Shown in pieces: positions 1 through 10,239 of a stretch of DNA of 64,000 bases. Source of the DNA: Coenobita brevimanus (taxonomy: Eukaryota > Arthropoda > Malacostraca > Decapoda > Coenobitidae); NCBI GenBank assembly GCA_032717465.1, contig CM064632.1:28285480-28349479 (forward strand), read 5' to 3'. The number at the start of each line of letters is the position of its first letter. Position 1 is the first letter of the stretch. A model generated the notes under the pieces. The model had not been told where the DNA came from, ran no database searches, and worked only from the letters and a program-made list of their open reading frames with translations. The translations under genes were made by a program, and so were the position numbers.

Positions 1-854
1 GCAGATGATAGTTGTGCCAAGAGACAAGCCTTATAGGCAGGGAAGATACATCTTTGGGAAAGCAATCTTTACAGGATTGAGAAAATATTTCGCAAATGCG
101 GATTGGAGAAAATTCAGAGAACAAGAGAGATACAGAAGAAGTGGGATATCTTTCTAGACCTCTAAAATTCGGGAGTGGAAAAATATGTGCCAAGAGTAAG
201 GGGGGATAAAAAGAGAAAAAAGGAATGGTTTAATAGAAGGTGTACGATAGCAAAAAAAGAGAGGCACACGGCGTGGAACAACTGGAGAAAGAGTGGTAAT
301 TACACAACAAATGAAGAATATAAAATAACTAGAAATGAATATACAAGAATAAGTTGACAGGAGGAAAGGAACTTTGAAAAAGGTATAATTGACATATGTA
401 AGGATGAACCCAAACTGTTTTATAGATTTGTCAATGGCAAACTGAAACCAAAGGAAGGAAGCACCAAACTGAAAGCAGATGGAGAGGTCTATAAGGATGC
501 GGCAATGCACGCTGAAATAATGAATAAATGTTTCCAATCGGATTTCACTAATAAAAGGAAGTTTGTGGAAGGGGAGGGAGTGACTAGAAATGTAGTGATA
601 AAAGATATAAAAGTGGAAGTACAGGAAGTGTATAAATTACTGGAAACTCAAGTAGTAAGGAAAGGTCCCTGATGGAATCTCTAATTGGGAACTGAAGGAA
701 AGCAGAGAACAACTCGAGGATATGATTCGCAATTTAATTGTGTGTTCTCCGGAAGAGGGGAAAGTGCCTCAAGAATCGAAAAGGACAAATGTGGAATCAA
801 TTTACAAGGGAGGATACATGGAAGAACTCCTGAATTACTTACCAGTGTCCCTAA
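1..854 (+). pseudogene. LINE retrotransposon remnant, 5' part (pre-RT linker and start of RT)
   Basis: Conceptual translation gives the region between endonuclease and reverse transcriptase of a Jockey/CR1-type LINE. Basic linker residues (PRVRGDKKRKKEWFNRRC at about 186-240) are followed by segments such as DEPKLFYRFVNGK (about 405-450) and EIMNKCFQSDFT (about 515-550), and then, at about 830-850, the NYLPVSL block that begins the RT palm. The reading is broken by stop codons (a TGA at 355-357) and frameshifts, so it cannot make a working protein. The element enters from outside the window, so its endonuclease is not visible. It is interrupted at 854 by the insertion at 855-1627 and resumes at 1628. 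Clade placement within the Jockey/CR1 group is by recognition only. Confidence 0.85.
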
Positions 855-890
855 GGCCCCAGTCACACTGCAGGTACGACTTATCGCAAA

Positions 891-918
891 CCACCCACGA
901 CTTGCAAGTCGTAGGTGG
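891..918. repeat. Hairpin palindrome inside the transposon
   Basis: An almost perfect inverted repeat centred on ACGACTTGCAAGTCGT, extended on both sides by CCACC/GGTGG. It lies just inside the left terminal inverted repeat. Confidence 0.8.
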
Positions 919-995
919 TTTTGGTGAGGTTTACGAGCGGTCTTCATATGTCTCGGTCTAGCCGCAGACCACCATGGCGACCAAAAAATCGTCGC

Positions 996-1024
996 GAGGT
1001 TTTTCGTGCTGCACGAAAAACCTC
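996..1024. repeat. Hairpin palindrome inside the transposon
   Basis: GAGGTTTTTCGTGC, one T, then its exact reverse complement GCACGAAAAACCTC. A second subterminal hairpin of the 855-1627 element. Confidence 0.85.
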
Positions 1025-1627
1025 CCCACGACCACCGATGTCGTGGCACGGAAGCCGCCCGGTGGGCGGCTGGACTGCATCTGGCTGGCTTATGGACTGC
1101 GACTGGTCATCGACACTTGATTTTTAAGCGGTGGTTGCCATCTGGACGGAGGCCGGTAGCCGCCCGGTCCCACTCTGTGCGGTGGCTGTCCGCACTCTGT
1201 CAAGGCGACGACTGGACTGCAGCAGCCGCTGTCCACAAGCCTCCTGTCCGGGGTGGTGGTTGAAGTCCAGCCGCCTTCCAGCCAGCGATTGGTCGAGCGA
1301 CAGGGGGTAGGCTGGACCGAGACCAGCCGCCGGCCAATCCGCGGCTGATTTTGGTCTAGTGCTTGCGGTCTAACTGCAACAGGACGCAGACTGGCCGCTG
1401 TTTGTCGGCAGCCTGCTGATGAGCGGCCGGCCACCCGTCGGTGTCTTGACCTGTGTGTACCTGGCCATGGTCGCCGTTCAACCGCCCACTGGACGGACAC
1501 TGGAAGGACACTGGACGACCACCGGTAGCCGATCGGTGGCACGACTGCTCGGAGACCTCCGTGGTCAGGGACTGGTTTCGCGATTTTCAGGTTTGTGACA
1601 AGTCGTACCTGCAGTGTGACTGGGGCT

Positions 1628-2930
1628 TAACCAGCATGGTCGCAAAATTGTGCGAGAGAATCCTAAAAGACAGATGGATAAAGTATCTGGAGGAGTTGAA
1701 TATTTCGGTTGAAAGCCAGTTTGGATTCAGAAGTGGAAGGTCATGTGTTTCCAACTTGTTGAGCTTTTACTCAAGAGCGAATGACGTGCTACAGGAAAGA
1801 GACGGTTGGTGGATTGTGTGTATTTAGATTTGGAGAAGACCTTCGACAAGGTACCCCATACGAGACTAATGTGAAAACTAGAGCATATAGGAGGACTGAA
1901 GGGAAACCTCTTGGAATGAATGAGAGACTTTGAGAGACAGACACATAAGGACAGTAATAAAGGACAGGATGTCTGCATGGGGGGAAGTAACAAGTGGAGT
2001 CCCACAGGACTCGGTGTTGGCACCAGTAATGTTCCTGATTTACGTAAATGATATGGTAGATGGAGTGAAGAGTTATGCAAGTTTGTTTGCTGATAATGTA
2101 AAGATCTTGAGGAAGGAAGAGGTTCAGGAGGATTGCAAAATGCTGCAGGAGGATCTGGATAGGATACATGATTGGAGCCGAATGTGGGAGCTGAAATTCA
2201 ATGCAAAGAAAAGTAAAATATTGGAAATGGGTAAAAGTACCAAAAGGCCATCACTGAATTATTTGATGGGTAATGAACCAATCACAAAAGCGAGATAAGA
2301 GAAAGATTTGAGAGTGCTGGTCCGGAACAGTTTTTCACCTGAAAAACATATTAACAAGACAGTTAGAGAGACGTATAAACTCTTGACTAACATAAGAGTA
2401 GCATTTCATTACATGGACGAGGAGATGATAAAAAAATTGATAGTGGCCATGATCCGTCCCAGGTTAGAATATGCAGCAGTAATGTGGTCCCCACACAAAA
2501 AGAAAGACATAAACAAGATTGAGAGAATACAAAGAACAGCAACCAAGATGGTCCCCAGTCTGGCAGATCTGTCGAACAGAGAGAGGCTGGAAAAGCTGGA
2601 CTTGTCTTCCTTAGAGGAAAGGAGAGAGAGGGCCGACATGATTGCAGTGTTCAGGACCATGATAAGAGTAGATAAAATTGACAGAGAAGATCTGTTTGTA
2701 TGGTATAAGAGAGTATCAAGAGGACACGGAATGAAACTGAAGAAACCAAGCTGGTTGACGGATATCAAGAATACAGTTTTCCCGATAGAAGCATAGACCT
2801 GTGGAAGAGCCTGGACAAAGAGATCGTCCAGTCTAAAAACTTAAACAAGTTTAAAGCAAAATTTGACAATGAGAAACAGAGACGGGACCCCAGGAGCGTA
2901 GCTCATTTCCTATATATCACAATTAGGTAA

Positions 2931-2931
<1 letters not shown>
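1628..2931 (+). pseudogene. LINE reverse transcriptase remnant, 3' part
   Basis: Continuation of the LINE at 1-854. Recognisable RT blocks in order: SMVAKLCERILKDRW (about 1633-1680), QFGFRSGRSC (about 1720-1750), YLDLEKTFDKVPH (about 1820-1860, catalytic D), GVPQDSVL at 1996-2019 (family G replaced by D), FADN at 2086-2097 (the second catalytic D of the FADD box replaced by N), then the thumb and C-terminal region (IRPRLEYAAVMWSPHKKKDINKIERIQ, about 2450-2530) and the final WKSLDKEIVQSKNLNKFK block near 2800-2860. From 1930 to 2796 the frame is open except for one TAA at 2296-2298; frameshifts lie near 1828-1930 and 2790. The active-site change and stops make it dead. It ends directly in an (AC)n tail. 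Confidence 0.92.
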
Positions 2932-2932
<1 letters not shown>

Positions 2933-2970
<38 letters not shown>

Positions 2971-2993
2971 CCTCTCCCTCTCTCTCTCTCTCT
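2933..2993 (+). repeat. (AC)n then (TC)n microsatellite at LINE 3' end
   Basis: About 36 bases of AC (2933-2968), a short break, then TC (2971-2993). It starts where the LINE ends, so it probably began as the element's 3' tail. Confidence 0.9.
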
Positions 2994-3071
2994 GTTACTG
3001 CCAGGGCCAAGGACAGTAAAGGGGATGCTGTATGGCCACTTCACAGCCTCCAGCACCAGACACCCCACCAT

Positions 3072-4235
3072 TATACTCTGTTCAGGACCCTACCCACCAC
3101 CACCAGCAACACCACCATTTTCACCATCACCTCTAGCATTTCCACAGCCATTTTACCAACACCATCACTTTCACCATCACCTCCATCATTTTCATCATCT
3201 TCAGCATCATCATCATCCAGTTATTACCCGTATCATCTTCATTAACTTCATATCCACCTTTACTTTCATCATCACCATTTTCACCATCGGCTTCATCATT
3301 TTCACTGTCATTTTCATCACCATTATCACTATACTCATCAGAGGCCTAGTCACCAGCAGTATCACCTCCATCATTTCCACTGTCATTTTCACCATCTTCA
3401 GCATCACCATTCACATGAGTCACTTTCATCTACATTAACTATGTTTTTCGCTACCTTCACTATCATCATTATATTCTTATCCTAGGCCGAGTCACCAGCA
3501 TCATCATTTTCACTGTCATTTCACCACTACCTTTAACATTATCACTATCATCTTCACCATCACCTTTCTCTTCATCACTGCTTTGATCACCATAACCATT
3601 ATCCTGTCATTACAGCCCCTGTCACCATATCATCATCACTATCACCACCACTATGATTTTCACCATCACCACTATCATATTCACTTTAATTCACCATTGC
3701 CACTATCACTTCCACCCCAGTACTGGCCATCCTACCATTATACTCTAACACTATACTGTCATCACCATCGTTTTCACCATCATTACCGTCATTTTCACCA
3801 TCATCAGCAGCACCACTATCATCAATATCCTCATCACCATCATCACTTTTACATTCACCACCACCTTTCTCTCTATTAGCATTATATATTTATCACTGGC
3901 CTAGTCCCCAGCACCATTATCACTCATTTTCACTGTCATTTTTACTATTACTACTTTAATCTTCGCTGATTTTCACTATTACCACTATCATCTTCATCCC
4001 AGTACCTGACATCTCACCATTATACTCTTCTCATAGGCCTTGTCACCATCATCATCATCATCACCATCATCATCGTTATCACCACCACTTACTTTCATCA
4101 CCACCACAAACACCATCATTTCCACCATCAACAATATCAACACCACTTTCGGCAGCAGCATTTCCATCACCACCATCGTCAATACAGTCATTTTCCTCAT
4201 CACCATCATTTCCAATACCAATATTAATTACGGGG
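3072..4235 (+). repeat. Imperfect ATC/ACC trinucleotide low-complexity region
   Basis: About 1.2 kb of interspersed CATCAC, CACCAT and TCATTT units. Every few hundred bases a short recurring phrase (AGGCCTAGTCACCAGCA or similar near 3343, 3484, 3899 and 4036) suggests a decayed longer repeat unit. All open frames here are translations of the repeat (His/Ile/Thr-rich). Confidence 0.85.
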
Positions 4236-4555
4236 AGGTCATATCGAGGCCTCCTTATTAGAAATGCTTACCGCTTCAGTTCGATGACGCATTTTCTTAC
4301 TTTTTATTCTTGTGAGACGATTCCACTCAACCCGAGACGGACCTGAAGGTGTTAATGAAAGTTATATCTCACTCCCCTAGAATTTAATGGGGTTAATATC
4401 TCTCTCCGCCAGTTTGAAAAGTCTCTCAAAAACAGAATAAAATAGGCCGGTGTTAAAACTAAAACAATAAAAAAAACGACATCGGAGTAAACTGCTTAAC
4501 AGACCCGACGGCACGTTCGAATATGCCATTTTGCTTAAAGTATATATCAGCTACA
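4236..4555. other. No gene seen; ordinary AT-rich sequence
   Basis: A spacer between two trinucleotide-repeat blocks. I recognise no coding frame, RNA gene or terminal repeat in it. Confidence 0.5.
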
Positions 4556-4559
4556 CATC

Positions 4560-5008
4560 CTCACTGCCATTATCATCACTGTCATATTTACTATCACAGT
4601 TAACACCACCACCAGTATTTCCATTATTACCATATTACTCATACTTCCAACAATGTTTCTCTCTCTCTCTCTCTCTCTCTCTGTTGTCTTTATCATCATC
4701 ACCACCAGTACCATCGCCATCAATATCAAACACTATTATCGTCATCATCACAACTAACATTTTCATCACCATCATCTGCACTACCACAGACACCACCATC
4801 ATCATTACAACATCAAGGTTATCCTTTGCATCATCACTATCACCATCAACATTATAGCCCCATCAAAACCATATCACCACCATTACCTTCACCTTCACGA
4901 CCACCACCACCATCATCATCATCATTATCATTTCACCATCAGTATTATTACCATTATCTGCATTTTATCATCACTTAAATCATCACCATCACCAATACCA
5001 CTATACCG
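4560..5008 (+). repeat. ATC/ACC low complexity with (TC)n
   Basis: More CATCAC/ACCACC units with a (TC)n run at 4658-4683. Same nature as 3072-4235. Confidence 0.85.
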
Positions 5009-5009
5009 C

Positions 5010-5062
5010 CATCGTGGGCTATGGAAGCTCCCTAACACCTTTTCCTAAGCTGATCCTCTTGG
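5010..5062. mobile_element. Solo end fragment of palindromic MITE family M2
   Basis: GGAAGCTCCCTAACACCTT followed by TTCCTAAGC matches one arm of the M2 family described at 6431-6657. The other arm is missing. Confidence 0.5.
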
Positions 5063-5429
5063 TATATATAGACAATTTTATTCAAAACAGGGTATAGTTC
5101 ACAGCCACCATTATTTTTTTTTTACCACCCGGTGTTCTCCTATGTATTTAATGCTGATCAAGTCGTCCTGTAACACCAAGAATAAACCAAAAATAAATCT
5201 CATGAAAATACATCATGGTGTTGAAGTGGTTGGGGCAAAAGCATATACTCACACCCCGCCATTATATGCTGAAGCTATACACACAGAACTAATGCCATAA
5301 TTTGACTTTCATATTCATCACTCTCGCTACAAACACCAGATCCTGATTCATACCTGACCAGCATGAAGAAGATGCAATAACGGCAATCACTCTCTCCTCT
5401 TCTACAGTAGACTTCATGTTGACGAAAAG

Positions 5430-5880
5430 ATGCGACACACTCACCATCACCCCACCAATACCATCACCACTGTTATCACCATCACCGCCATCGTCCCCTC
5501 CACCACTAGCACCATCGCAGCTACCACCACCACCACCACCATTGCCAGAGCCACCAATACTACTGCCACCATCACCACCAATACTGTTACCACCACCACC
5601 ACCACCACCCTCAACACCAATACTGCTACTACCACCAACACCATCACCACCATTACCACAACCATCAACACTGCTATCACTGCCACCATTATTACCACCA
5701 ATGCCGCCACCATCACCATCAATACTGCTACCACACCCATCATTACCACCACCACCACCACCACCACCACCACCATCAACACTGCTACCACTACCATCAT
5801 TACCACCACCACCACCAATATCACCACCACCATCAACACTGCTACCACTACCATCATTACCACCACCATGCAGTGCAACC
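5430..5880 (+). repeat. ACC/ATC/CTG trinucleotide array
   Basis: 450 bases of near-perfect 3-bp periodic sequence with longer sub-units (ATCAACACTGCTACCAC repeats at about 5725, 5777 and 5837). All six frames are open because of the 3-bp period, so no frame is evidence of a gene. Confidence 0.9.
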
Positions 5881-6108
5881 TAAACAATCACCCTCCCATC
5901 CTAACTTCATTACCCAGCCCTACCAATCCCCACCAACGAGTCTTGAATCTCACACTAACTGCCCCATCAATTACCAGCAAGGCCAGTGGGGGATGACAAG
6001 AAGCTGGAATCCTTAGTCCAGTGGATTTACGAGGTTTCCTATCAATTCTTCCTTCCCATCTTATTTCCACTAATTTTCTCCGTCTTTCCACTCCAGTACT
6101 TTATTATA

Positions 6109-6111
<3 letters not shown>

Positions 6112-6159
<48 letters not shown>
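6112..6159 (+). repeat. (CT)n microsatellite
   Basis: An uninterrupted CT run of about 48 bases. Confidence 0.98.
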
Positions 6160-6160
<1 letters not shown>

Positions 6161-6200
6161 TACTGTTACCACACGTTTATATTCAACTTAAAATGTCTTC

Positions 6201-6412
6201 TATACTCTTTTTATTCTAACTTGGCCTGAAATTTCCATCTCTCCACCTTGAACGATCACTTGTAACAACACAATAACATCAGACTATAGTGCAGGTCAAG
6301 AAGCAATGCTATGGAAAGGATGTAGGGCAGTAACATTAACTTTTCCTGCGGCAGAGATACGGGAAATAAGCTGCAAAAGGACGAAAATCTGACCAAGTTT
6401 ATGTAAAAGAGC
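6201..6412. mobile_element. Palindromic MITE, family M1
   Basis: Family M1 has inverted ends: the left reads roughly TACTCTTTTTACTCTAACTT then GGCCTAAAAT, and the right end is its reverse complement (GGCCAAGTTAAAGTG then AAAAGAGTA). Between them are conserved blocks CATCTCTCCATCTTGAACG, a GTCACGAAGAAGTGCTA block and GAGCTACGTGAAAT. This copy shows all of these with drift (right end AAAATCTGACCAAGTTTATG). Other copies: 22880, 41650, 53512, 53860, 55461, 55773, 57751 and 63715. The ends are bordered by TA, which would fit a Tc1/mariner-like mechanism, but copies are too diverged to prove it. No coding capacity. Confidence 0.75.
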
Positions 6413-6430
6413 TGATGGAGACATCAGCAC

Positions 6431-6657
6431 CCTGGCTCGTGTTCTCGATGGTTATGGCAGCTCCCTAACACCTCTCCCTTACAGATTTAGTTTGGATACG
6501 GCAGGCTAATTTCGTTTTGTATGTTATTTATGCAGTGTATGGTGATATTAGAATGATTTAAGTAACAGAGTAGAGGACGGCAAGGTGTAATAAGCAAAAT
6601 AAATAGCTTACGAAGAGGTGTTTCAGTGCTTCCTTAACCGACGAGAACACAGGCCCC
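6431..6657. mobile_element. Palindromic MITE, family M2
   Basis: Family M2 is about 220 bp with ~60-bp inverted ends: GGGCCCGTATTCTCGTCAGT then AAGGAAGCTCCCTAACACCT and CTTCCTAAGCGATTTATTTT at the left, and the mirror image at the right (AAATCGCTTAGGAAGAGGTG, TTAGGGAGCTTCCTTAACTG, ACGAGAATACGGGCC). The centre carries a conserved TTATTTATGCAGTGTATGGT-like block. This copy is complete but drifted, and lies 18 bp from an M1 element. Other copies: 13319, 27807, 34488/40781, 42427, 44750, 57315; fragments at 5010, 7735, 26958, 31826/38060 and 57595. No transposase frame; superfamily not determined. Confidence 0.8.
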
Positions 6658-6765
6658 TCAGTTCGTACAGCCTCATTCAACCTGAAGAAAGTTACCCAAG
6701 GATAGCAAGACAGGAGTAAAAAAATGCCTCAAGCGATTCTAAGATGGACAAAAGAAGAACTAACC

Positions 6766-6860
6766 TCGGGTTCCTGTGACTCACTCAGGTGTAAATAGTT
6801 CTCTGTCATTATGTGGAACAGAGTAACAGACTAATCTCGACCATGTAACAGTTAAAAGAA
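6766..6860 (-). repeat. Dispersed repeat R3 fragment
   Basis: GGTTCCTGTGACTCACTCAG and, downstream, CTCGACCATGTAACAGTTA match the R3 repeat best seen at 9590-9760 and 32900-33005. Short, non-coding, part of a recurrent motif set. Confidence 0.5.
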
Positions 6861-6944
6861 GGCAATACTCATGCGTGAACTGAATGCCAAAACCAATGAC
6901 AGATGATAGAGTGAAGACAATATAACGAAACCGAAAGCATAAGG

Positions 6945-7000
6945 GAAAAAAAAAAAAAAAAAGAAAGAAAGAAATGGAAAGTGGCGAAGCGACTTTTTTT
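6945..7000 (+). repeat. Poly(A) tract and T run
   Basis: About 20 As with AAAG interruptions, then a short T run near 6993. Low complexity only. Confidence 0.9.
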
Positions 7001-7106
7001 TTTGGTCGCCTCGGGGAGACAGCGAGAAGGCCGTACTCACAACTGCGAAGGGTAACATGAATAAAAGCAACACCAATAGTTATTCTTGGAGAGGGGACGT
7101 GTTTTT

Positions 7107-7132
7107 GAGAGAGAGAGAGAGAGAGAGAGAGC
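7107..7132 (+). repeat. (GA)n microsatellite
   Basis: An uninterrupted GA run. Confidence 0.97.
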
Positions 7133-7241
7133 GAGTGTGTGGTCAATATTCCATTTTGGGTGCGGTTCGCTTTGCATGGGTACTGGTGGTAGGTTTACGT
7201 TTCGTTGGTCCTAATGGTGGGAGCAGCCCGCTTGAATCTTT

Positions 7242-7255
7242 GTCTCTCTCTCTTT

Positions 7256-7293
<38 letters not shown>
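7242..7293 (+). repeat. (TC)n(AC)n microsatellite
   Basis: TC run followed directly by about 36 bases of AC. Confidence 0.97.
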
Positions 7294-7297
<4 letters not shown>

Positions 7298-8270
7298 CAC
7301 CATGGATTCCCTGTCCCAAATAAGATTCTGTTTCGTAGGAGGGCTAAGGATTACTGCATATCGACAAAACAAGACCGCTGAGACACACAATCAGTTTTAA
7401 ACCTAAACTTCACAATCTCCCTCTGTAATACGTCACACAACAGTGGAGTTTGACGTAACGGATTTAGTGAAGCATCTTTACATCTCTTAGTTTCGTTGGT
7501 TCACAGGGAATCTTGCAATAAGTTCTCACTCCTAACTAAGCCATGGTTCCTATGCTTATATTTTAAGTTCAAGGAACTTTTTTGCAGCTCTTCCTTTACG
7601 GTGTACCTTGCTTATTACAGCTGATTTTCTCTCGTATGCTATTTTTATATTTAAAAAATTGACACAGGTTGCAGGAACAACATGGAATGATGCATGAACG
7701 TATCATATACAAAAATAAATTGGCAAGAAAAGACACTAGGGAGCCTTCTTAGCTGACGAGAATGCAGGGTTTTCTTTCGCAGATTCTGATATTGCAGGAG
7801 ATGAAATGCATGTATAAAGTTTGAGAGACTTGTTCGCAAAACCTCATGTAGGTTTGATCAAGGGTCAGGGTCACTGGAATAAAACAGATCTTCCCTGGAC
7901 AGAAAGTCTGATAATGACTCGGGCACATTCTAGTTATCATCGAAACAAGTCTTAACGCCAAATGGAAAATTACAAAGACGAAAAACCCAATGGCTTCAAA
8001 AACTTCTGCCCCTTATCTTTTCTTCTCAGACAACATTTTCTTGCTTTTTTCTACGTAGTCTTCCAAGCAACGCTTTCTTATATTTTCTGGATAAATTTCC
8101 GAGAAACTTGTCTAACATCCTGTATGCATTTTTTCTGACCACTTTTTTTTTTTTTTTTTACAGCACGGTGGTTTTAAAGACGGTTATAACTTTTTTTTTT
8201 ACGATAATATTCAAAACGGGTGTTTCTTACTGGCTTCTCTATAATAGTACGATTATTTCTACGGCGCTCA
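7294..8270. other. No gene seen; AT-rich, T-runs, one M2 end fragment
   Basis: The only recognisable piece is an M2 MITE end at about 7735-7770 (AGGGAGCCTTCTTAGCTGAC then GAGAATGCAGG). Poly(T) runs lie at about 8141-8159 and 8190-8200. I recognise nothing in the remaining frames. Confidence 0.5.
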
Positions 8271-8279
8271 TATTTTCTT

Positions 8280-8493
8280 GGGTGTTTCATGACGTATTCA
8301 TTTTGCTCGTGTTATTTCTCTCAATTAACTGTTTAGCTAGTAATTAAATCATCGTAGTGAAGGAGTTTAAACCCCTGAACCCAATGACGCCTTTTTTTTT
8401 TTTTTTTTTTTTTTTGGCATTTATATTTTCTCTTCCACTTTTTTACATATGTAATTTTGTCGGTGCTATTTTCTTTTAGTTAACTGCTTAGCA
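8280..8493. repeat. Diverged ~170-bp direct repeat, the second unit split by the hAT insertion
   Basis: The block around TTAACTGTTTAGCTAGTAAT (about 8318-8345) recurs as TTAACTGCTTAGCA (8480-8493), which is continued on the far side of the hAT element by AGTAATTATATCAATGTAGTG (9225-9250). Both units are followed by GTAGTGAAG and later a poly(T). The hAT element therefore landed inside the second unit. Confidence 0.65.
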
Positions 8494-8680
8494 CAGTGGT
8501 TCTCAACTGGTGATCCACGGTGATTTTCTGGGTGGTCCACAGAACGTTCGCTATATTTGGTAATAAACTGGGGATTGGTGAATAATTTTAAAATATATTG
8601 AAATTTCAGTACGAAAAATTTTATCAAAATAAATAATTGGCCATTCATTTTATCGTATTATTCCTATTGAGTATTCCAGT

Positions 8681-8917
8681 ATGATTGGTACTTATCCAAA
8701 TCTGTCAACACATGCAGTCAAATATCTTCTGCCATTTGCATCAACTTCCATGTGTGAGAACAGATTTTCATGTTTGTTGCACATTAAGTCCAAACAGAGG
8801 AATCGGCTTGCAGTGGAAAGCGATATTCATTGTGCATTATCAAGTACCACTCCTAACATTGAAAAGCTTGTCAGTGAGAAGAGAAGCCAAAAGTCTGATC
8901 GCAAAGAAAAATGTTAG
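8681..8917 (+). pseudogene. hAT transposase C-terminal (dimerisation domain) remnant
   Basis: The 78-codon open frame contains NLSTHAVKYLLPFASTSMCE followed by NRFSCLLHIKSKQRNRL and a tail like ALSSTTPNIEKLVSEK. This is the C-terminal hAT dimerisation region of ZBED5/SCAND3-like transposases, where the usual pattern is LS..A...LLPF.T...CE..FS.L..IK.K.R.RL. The catalytic RNase H-like domain and the zinc finger are absent, so no activity is expected. The frame runs a few codons upstream of the ATG without family resemblance. Confidence 0.88.
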
Positions 8918-9125
8918 TTGTATACTCCCACATAATTTCAAAATTCTATTTGTTAAAAATAAATTTCACAGCAAAATGTTAGAGAAGTATTCATGTATTT
9001 CCTGGAAATTATGTTTGGAAGAAATATATTTCACACCAGAATGTCAGCTGTCTACTATTTGATATCATTTCTCGAAATTCTGTTTGTAAAAAATATATTT
9101 CTAACCAAAATGTTTTTTGTCTATG
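8905..9125 (+). repeat. ~66-bp tandem repeat, about three diverged copies, inside the hAT element
   Basis: Units share AAAATGTTAG...TTTC..GAAATTCTGTTTG.AAAAATA.ATTTCACA.C. They start at about 8909, 8976 and 9041 and fill the space between the transposase stop and the right inverted repeat. Confidence 0.7.
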
Positions 9126-9589
9126 CTTTATTTATCATTACTCAAAAATTAAACGGTCCACGATATCTTTTTTAAGTGGGCTGGTGGTCCATGGCCTGAA
9201 ACGAGTTGAGAACCACTGGCTTAGCAAGTAATTATATCAATGTAGTGAAGTAGCTGTGACCAGTGAATTTTTTTTTTTTTTTTTTGTACTTAGTCTTGCT
9301 ACCACCAGACGATTTTTGCAGCAATTAGGTAGGATCTTTAGTAGGGCATGAATTCAGGTCTTATCCATCCCCGTCTGTTCAGAAAGTCTCTCCGATGATG
9401 AATAAAACCACTTGGAAGTAACAAGAATAAACTTTTAAAGATACGTCATTGAGATGAAGGAATTATGACTTCATTTCCACCACCGGTCTTCAGTCCTCTG
9501 AGCTGAGTAAGGTGGCTTGGAGTCAGCAGGAGGAAAATTAAGAAAGACGGCAGCGAAGTGAAGGAGCTTAACCTTAACGTCGGGACAGC

Positions 9590-9760
9590 TCCGGTGTTTT
9601 AGTTCAGCTGCTGCCAGACGATTTTACCCAGCTGAGAGTGAGTCGTAGGAGCCAGATGATTAACGTCACCCATCACTCTCTCATGGCTAGGACAACTCGT
9701 ACGGTTAAAGCGGCCACCAGACGATTTTATTCATCTGAGTGAGTCACAGGAGCCGGAGAT
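9590..9760 (+). repeat. Dispersed repeat R3 (best copy, two tandem diverged units)
   Basis: Two units, each with CAGACGATTTTA(C/T)(C/T)CA.CTGAG followed by AGTGAGTC and then CAGGAGCC, at 9615-9660 and 9718-9760. CTCATGGCTAGGACAACTCG lies between them. The same combination occurs at 13682, 15935, 23511, 26499, 28587, 32905-33005 (minus), 46812 (minus), 63238 and others. No inverted ends or coding frame seen. Nature unknown. Confidence 0.6.
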
Positions 9761-9933
9761 AGTTTCATTTTTACCATCATTCTTTCTCGTTTACATCACA
9801 CTTATTCCTCGTTATCATTTATCTTCGTCCTTGTAACTCTTGCTCCTCCACCTCTCTCGTCCTTCTTCCTAAATCCTTGTTCCATTTCCTTTCTCATTTC
9901 CTTTATTAAATTTTTTGCATCTCTTGCACTGAC

Positions 9934-9937
<4 letters not shown>

Positions 9938-9990
<53 letters not shown>

Positions 9991-10000
9991 TCTCTCTCTT
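9938..10000 (+). repeat. (TC)n microsatellite
   Basis: About 60 bases of TC, with one CCTC break near 9986. Confidence 0.96.
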
Positions 10001-10239
10001 CCTCGAGCTTGCTTTGAGTCTCGTGACCTGCCTTCACTTTCACTCTTAATCAATTTCCACCTCCATCATTTCCTCTCCCATTACCCTCTCCCTTTCCAAC
10101 TTTCTCTCCCCTCTCCCTTCCTCTCCAAGTCACATTCCCTCACTATCACTCCAACTCTCCCCCTTCTTTGTGATATCTATTTCTCCCCTCTTGCTATCTC
10201 CCCCTCTCCCCCAGCCATGCTACTCCATCAATAGTATTA

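Larger units (their letters stand above)
855..1627. mobile_element. Non-autonomous DNA transposon with ~38-bp terminal inverted repeats, inserted in a LINE
   Basis: The left end (GGCCCCAGTCACACTG, 855-870) and the reverse complement of the right end (AGCCCCAGTCACACTG) match over about 38 bases with three differences. The flanking bases TAA at 852-854 and 1628-1630 form a 3-bp target duplication: removing the insert plus one TAA joins the RT codons as SLTS in frame, which fixes the boundaries. A TAA/TTA duplication is typical of the PIF/Harbinger superfamily, so that is the best guess. The inside is GC-rich compared with its neighbours, has no transposase frame, and holds further hairpins at 891-918 and 996-1024. 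Autonomous partner not present. Confidence 0.8.
8494..9218 (+). mobile_element. hAT-family DNA transposon, internally deleted
   Basis: Ends are CAGTGGTTCTCAACT and its reverse complement AGTTGAGAACCACTG, a terminal inverted repeat well known from hAT (Charlie/ZBED-like) elements. The bases GCTTAGCA stand on both sides (8486-8493 and 9219-9226), an exact 8-bp target duplication, the hAT hallmark. At 725 bp it is much shorter than an autonomous hAT, but keeps the C-terminal part of the transposase (8681-8917), so it is a deletion derivative. The perfect target duplication suggests a fairly recent insertion compared with other repeats here. Confidence 0.93.

Noticed and set aside
5416..5996. Thr/Ile-rich and Pro-rich frames of 150-190 codons
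   Set aside because: All frames are open over a trinucleotide array; expected from a 3-bp period.
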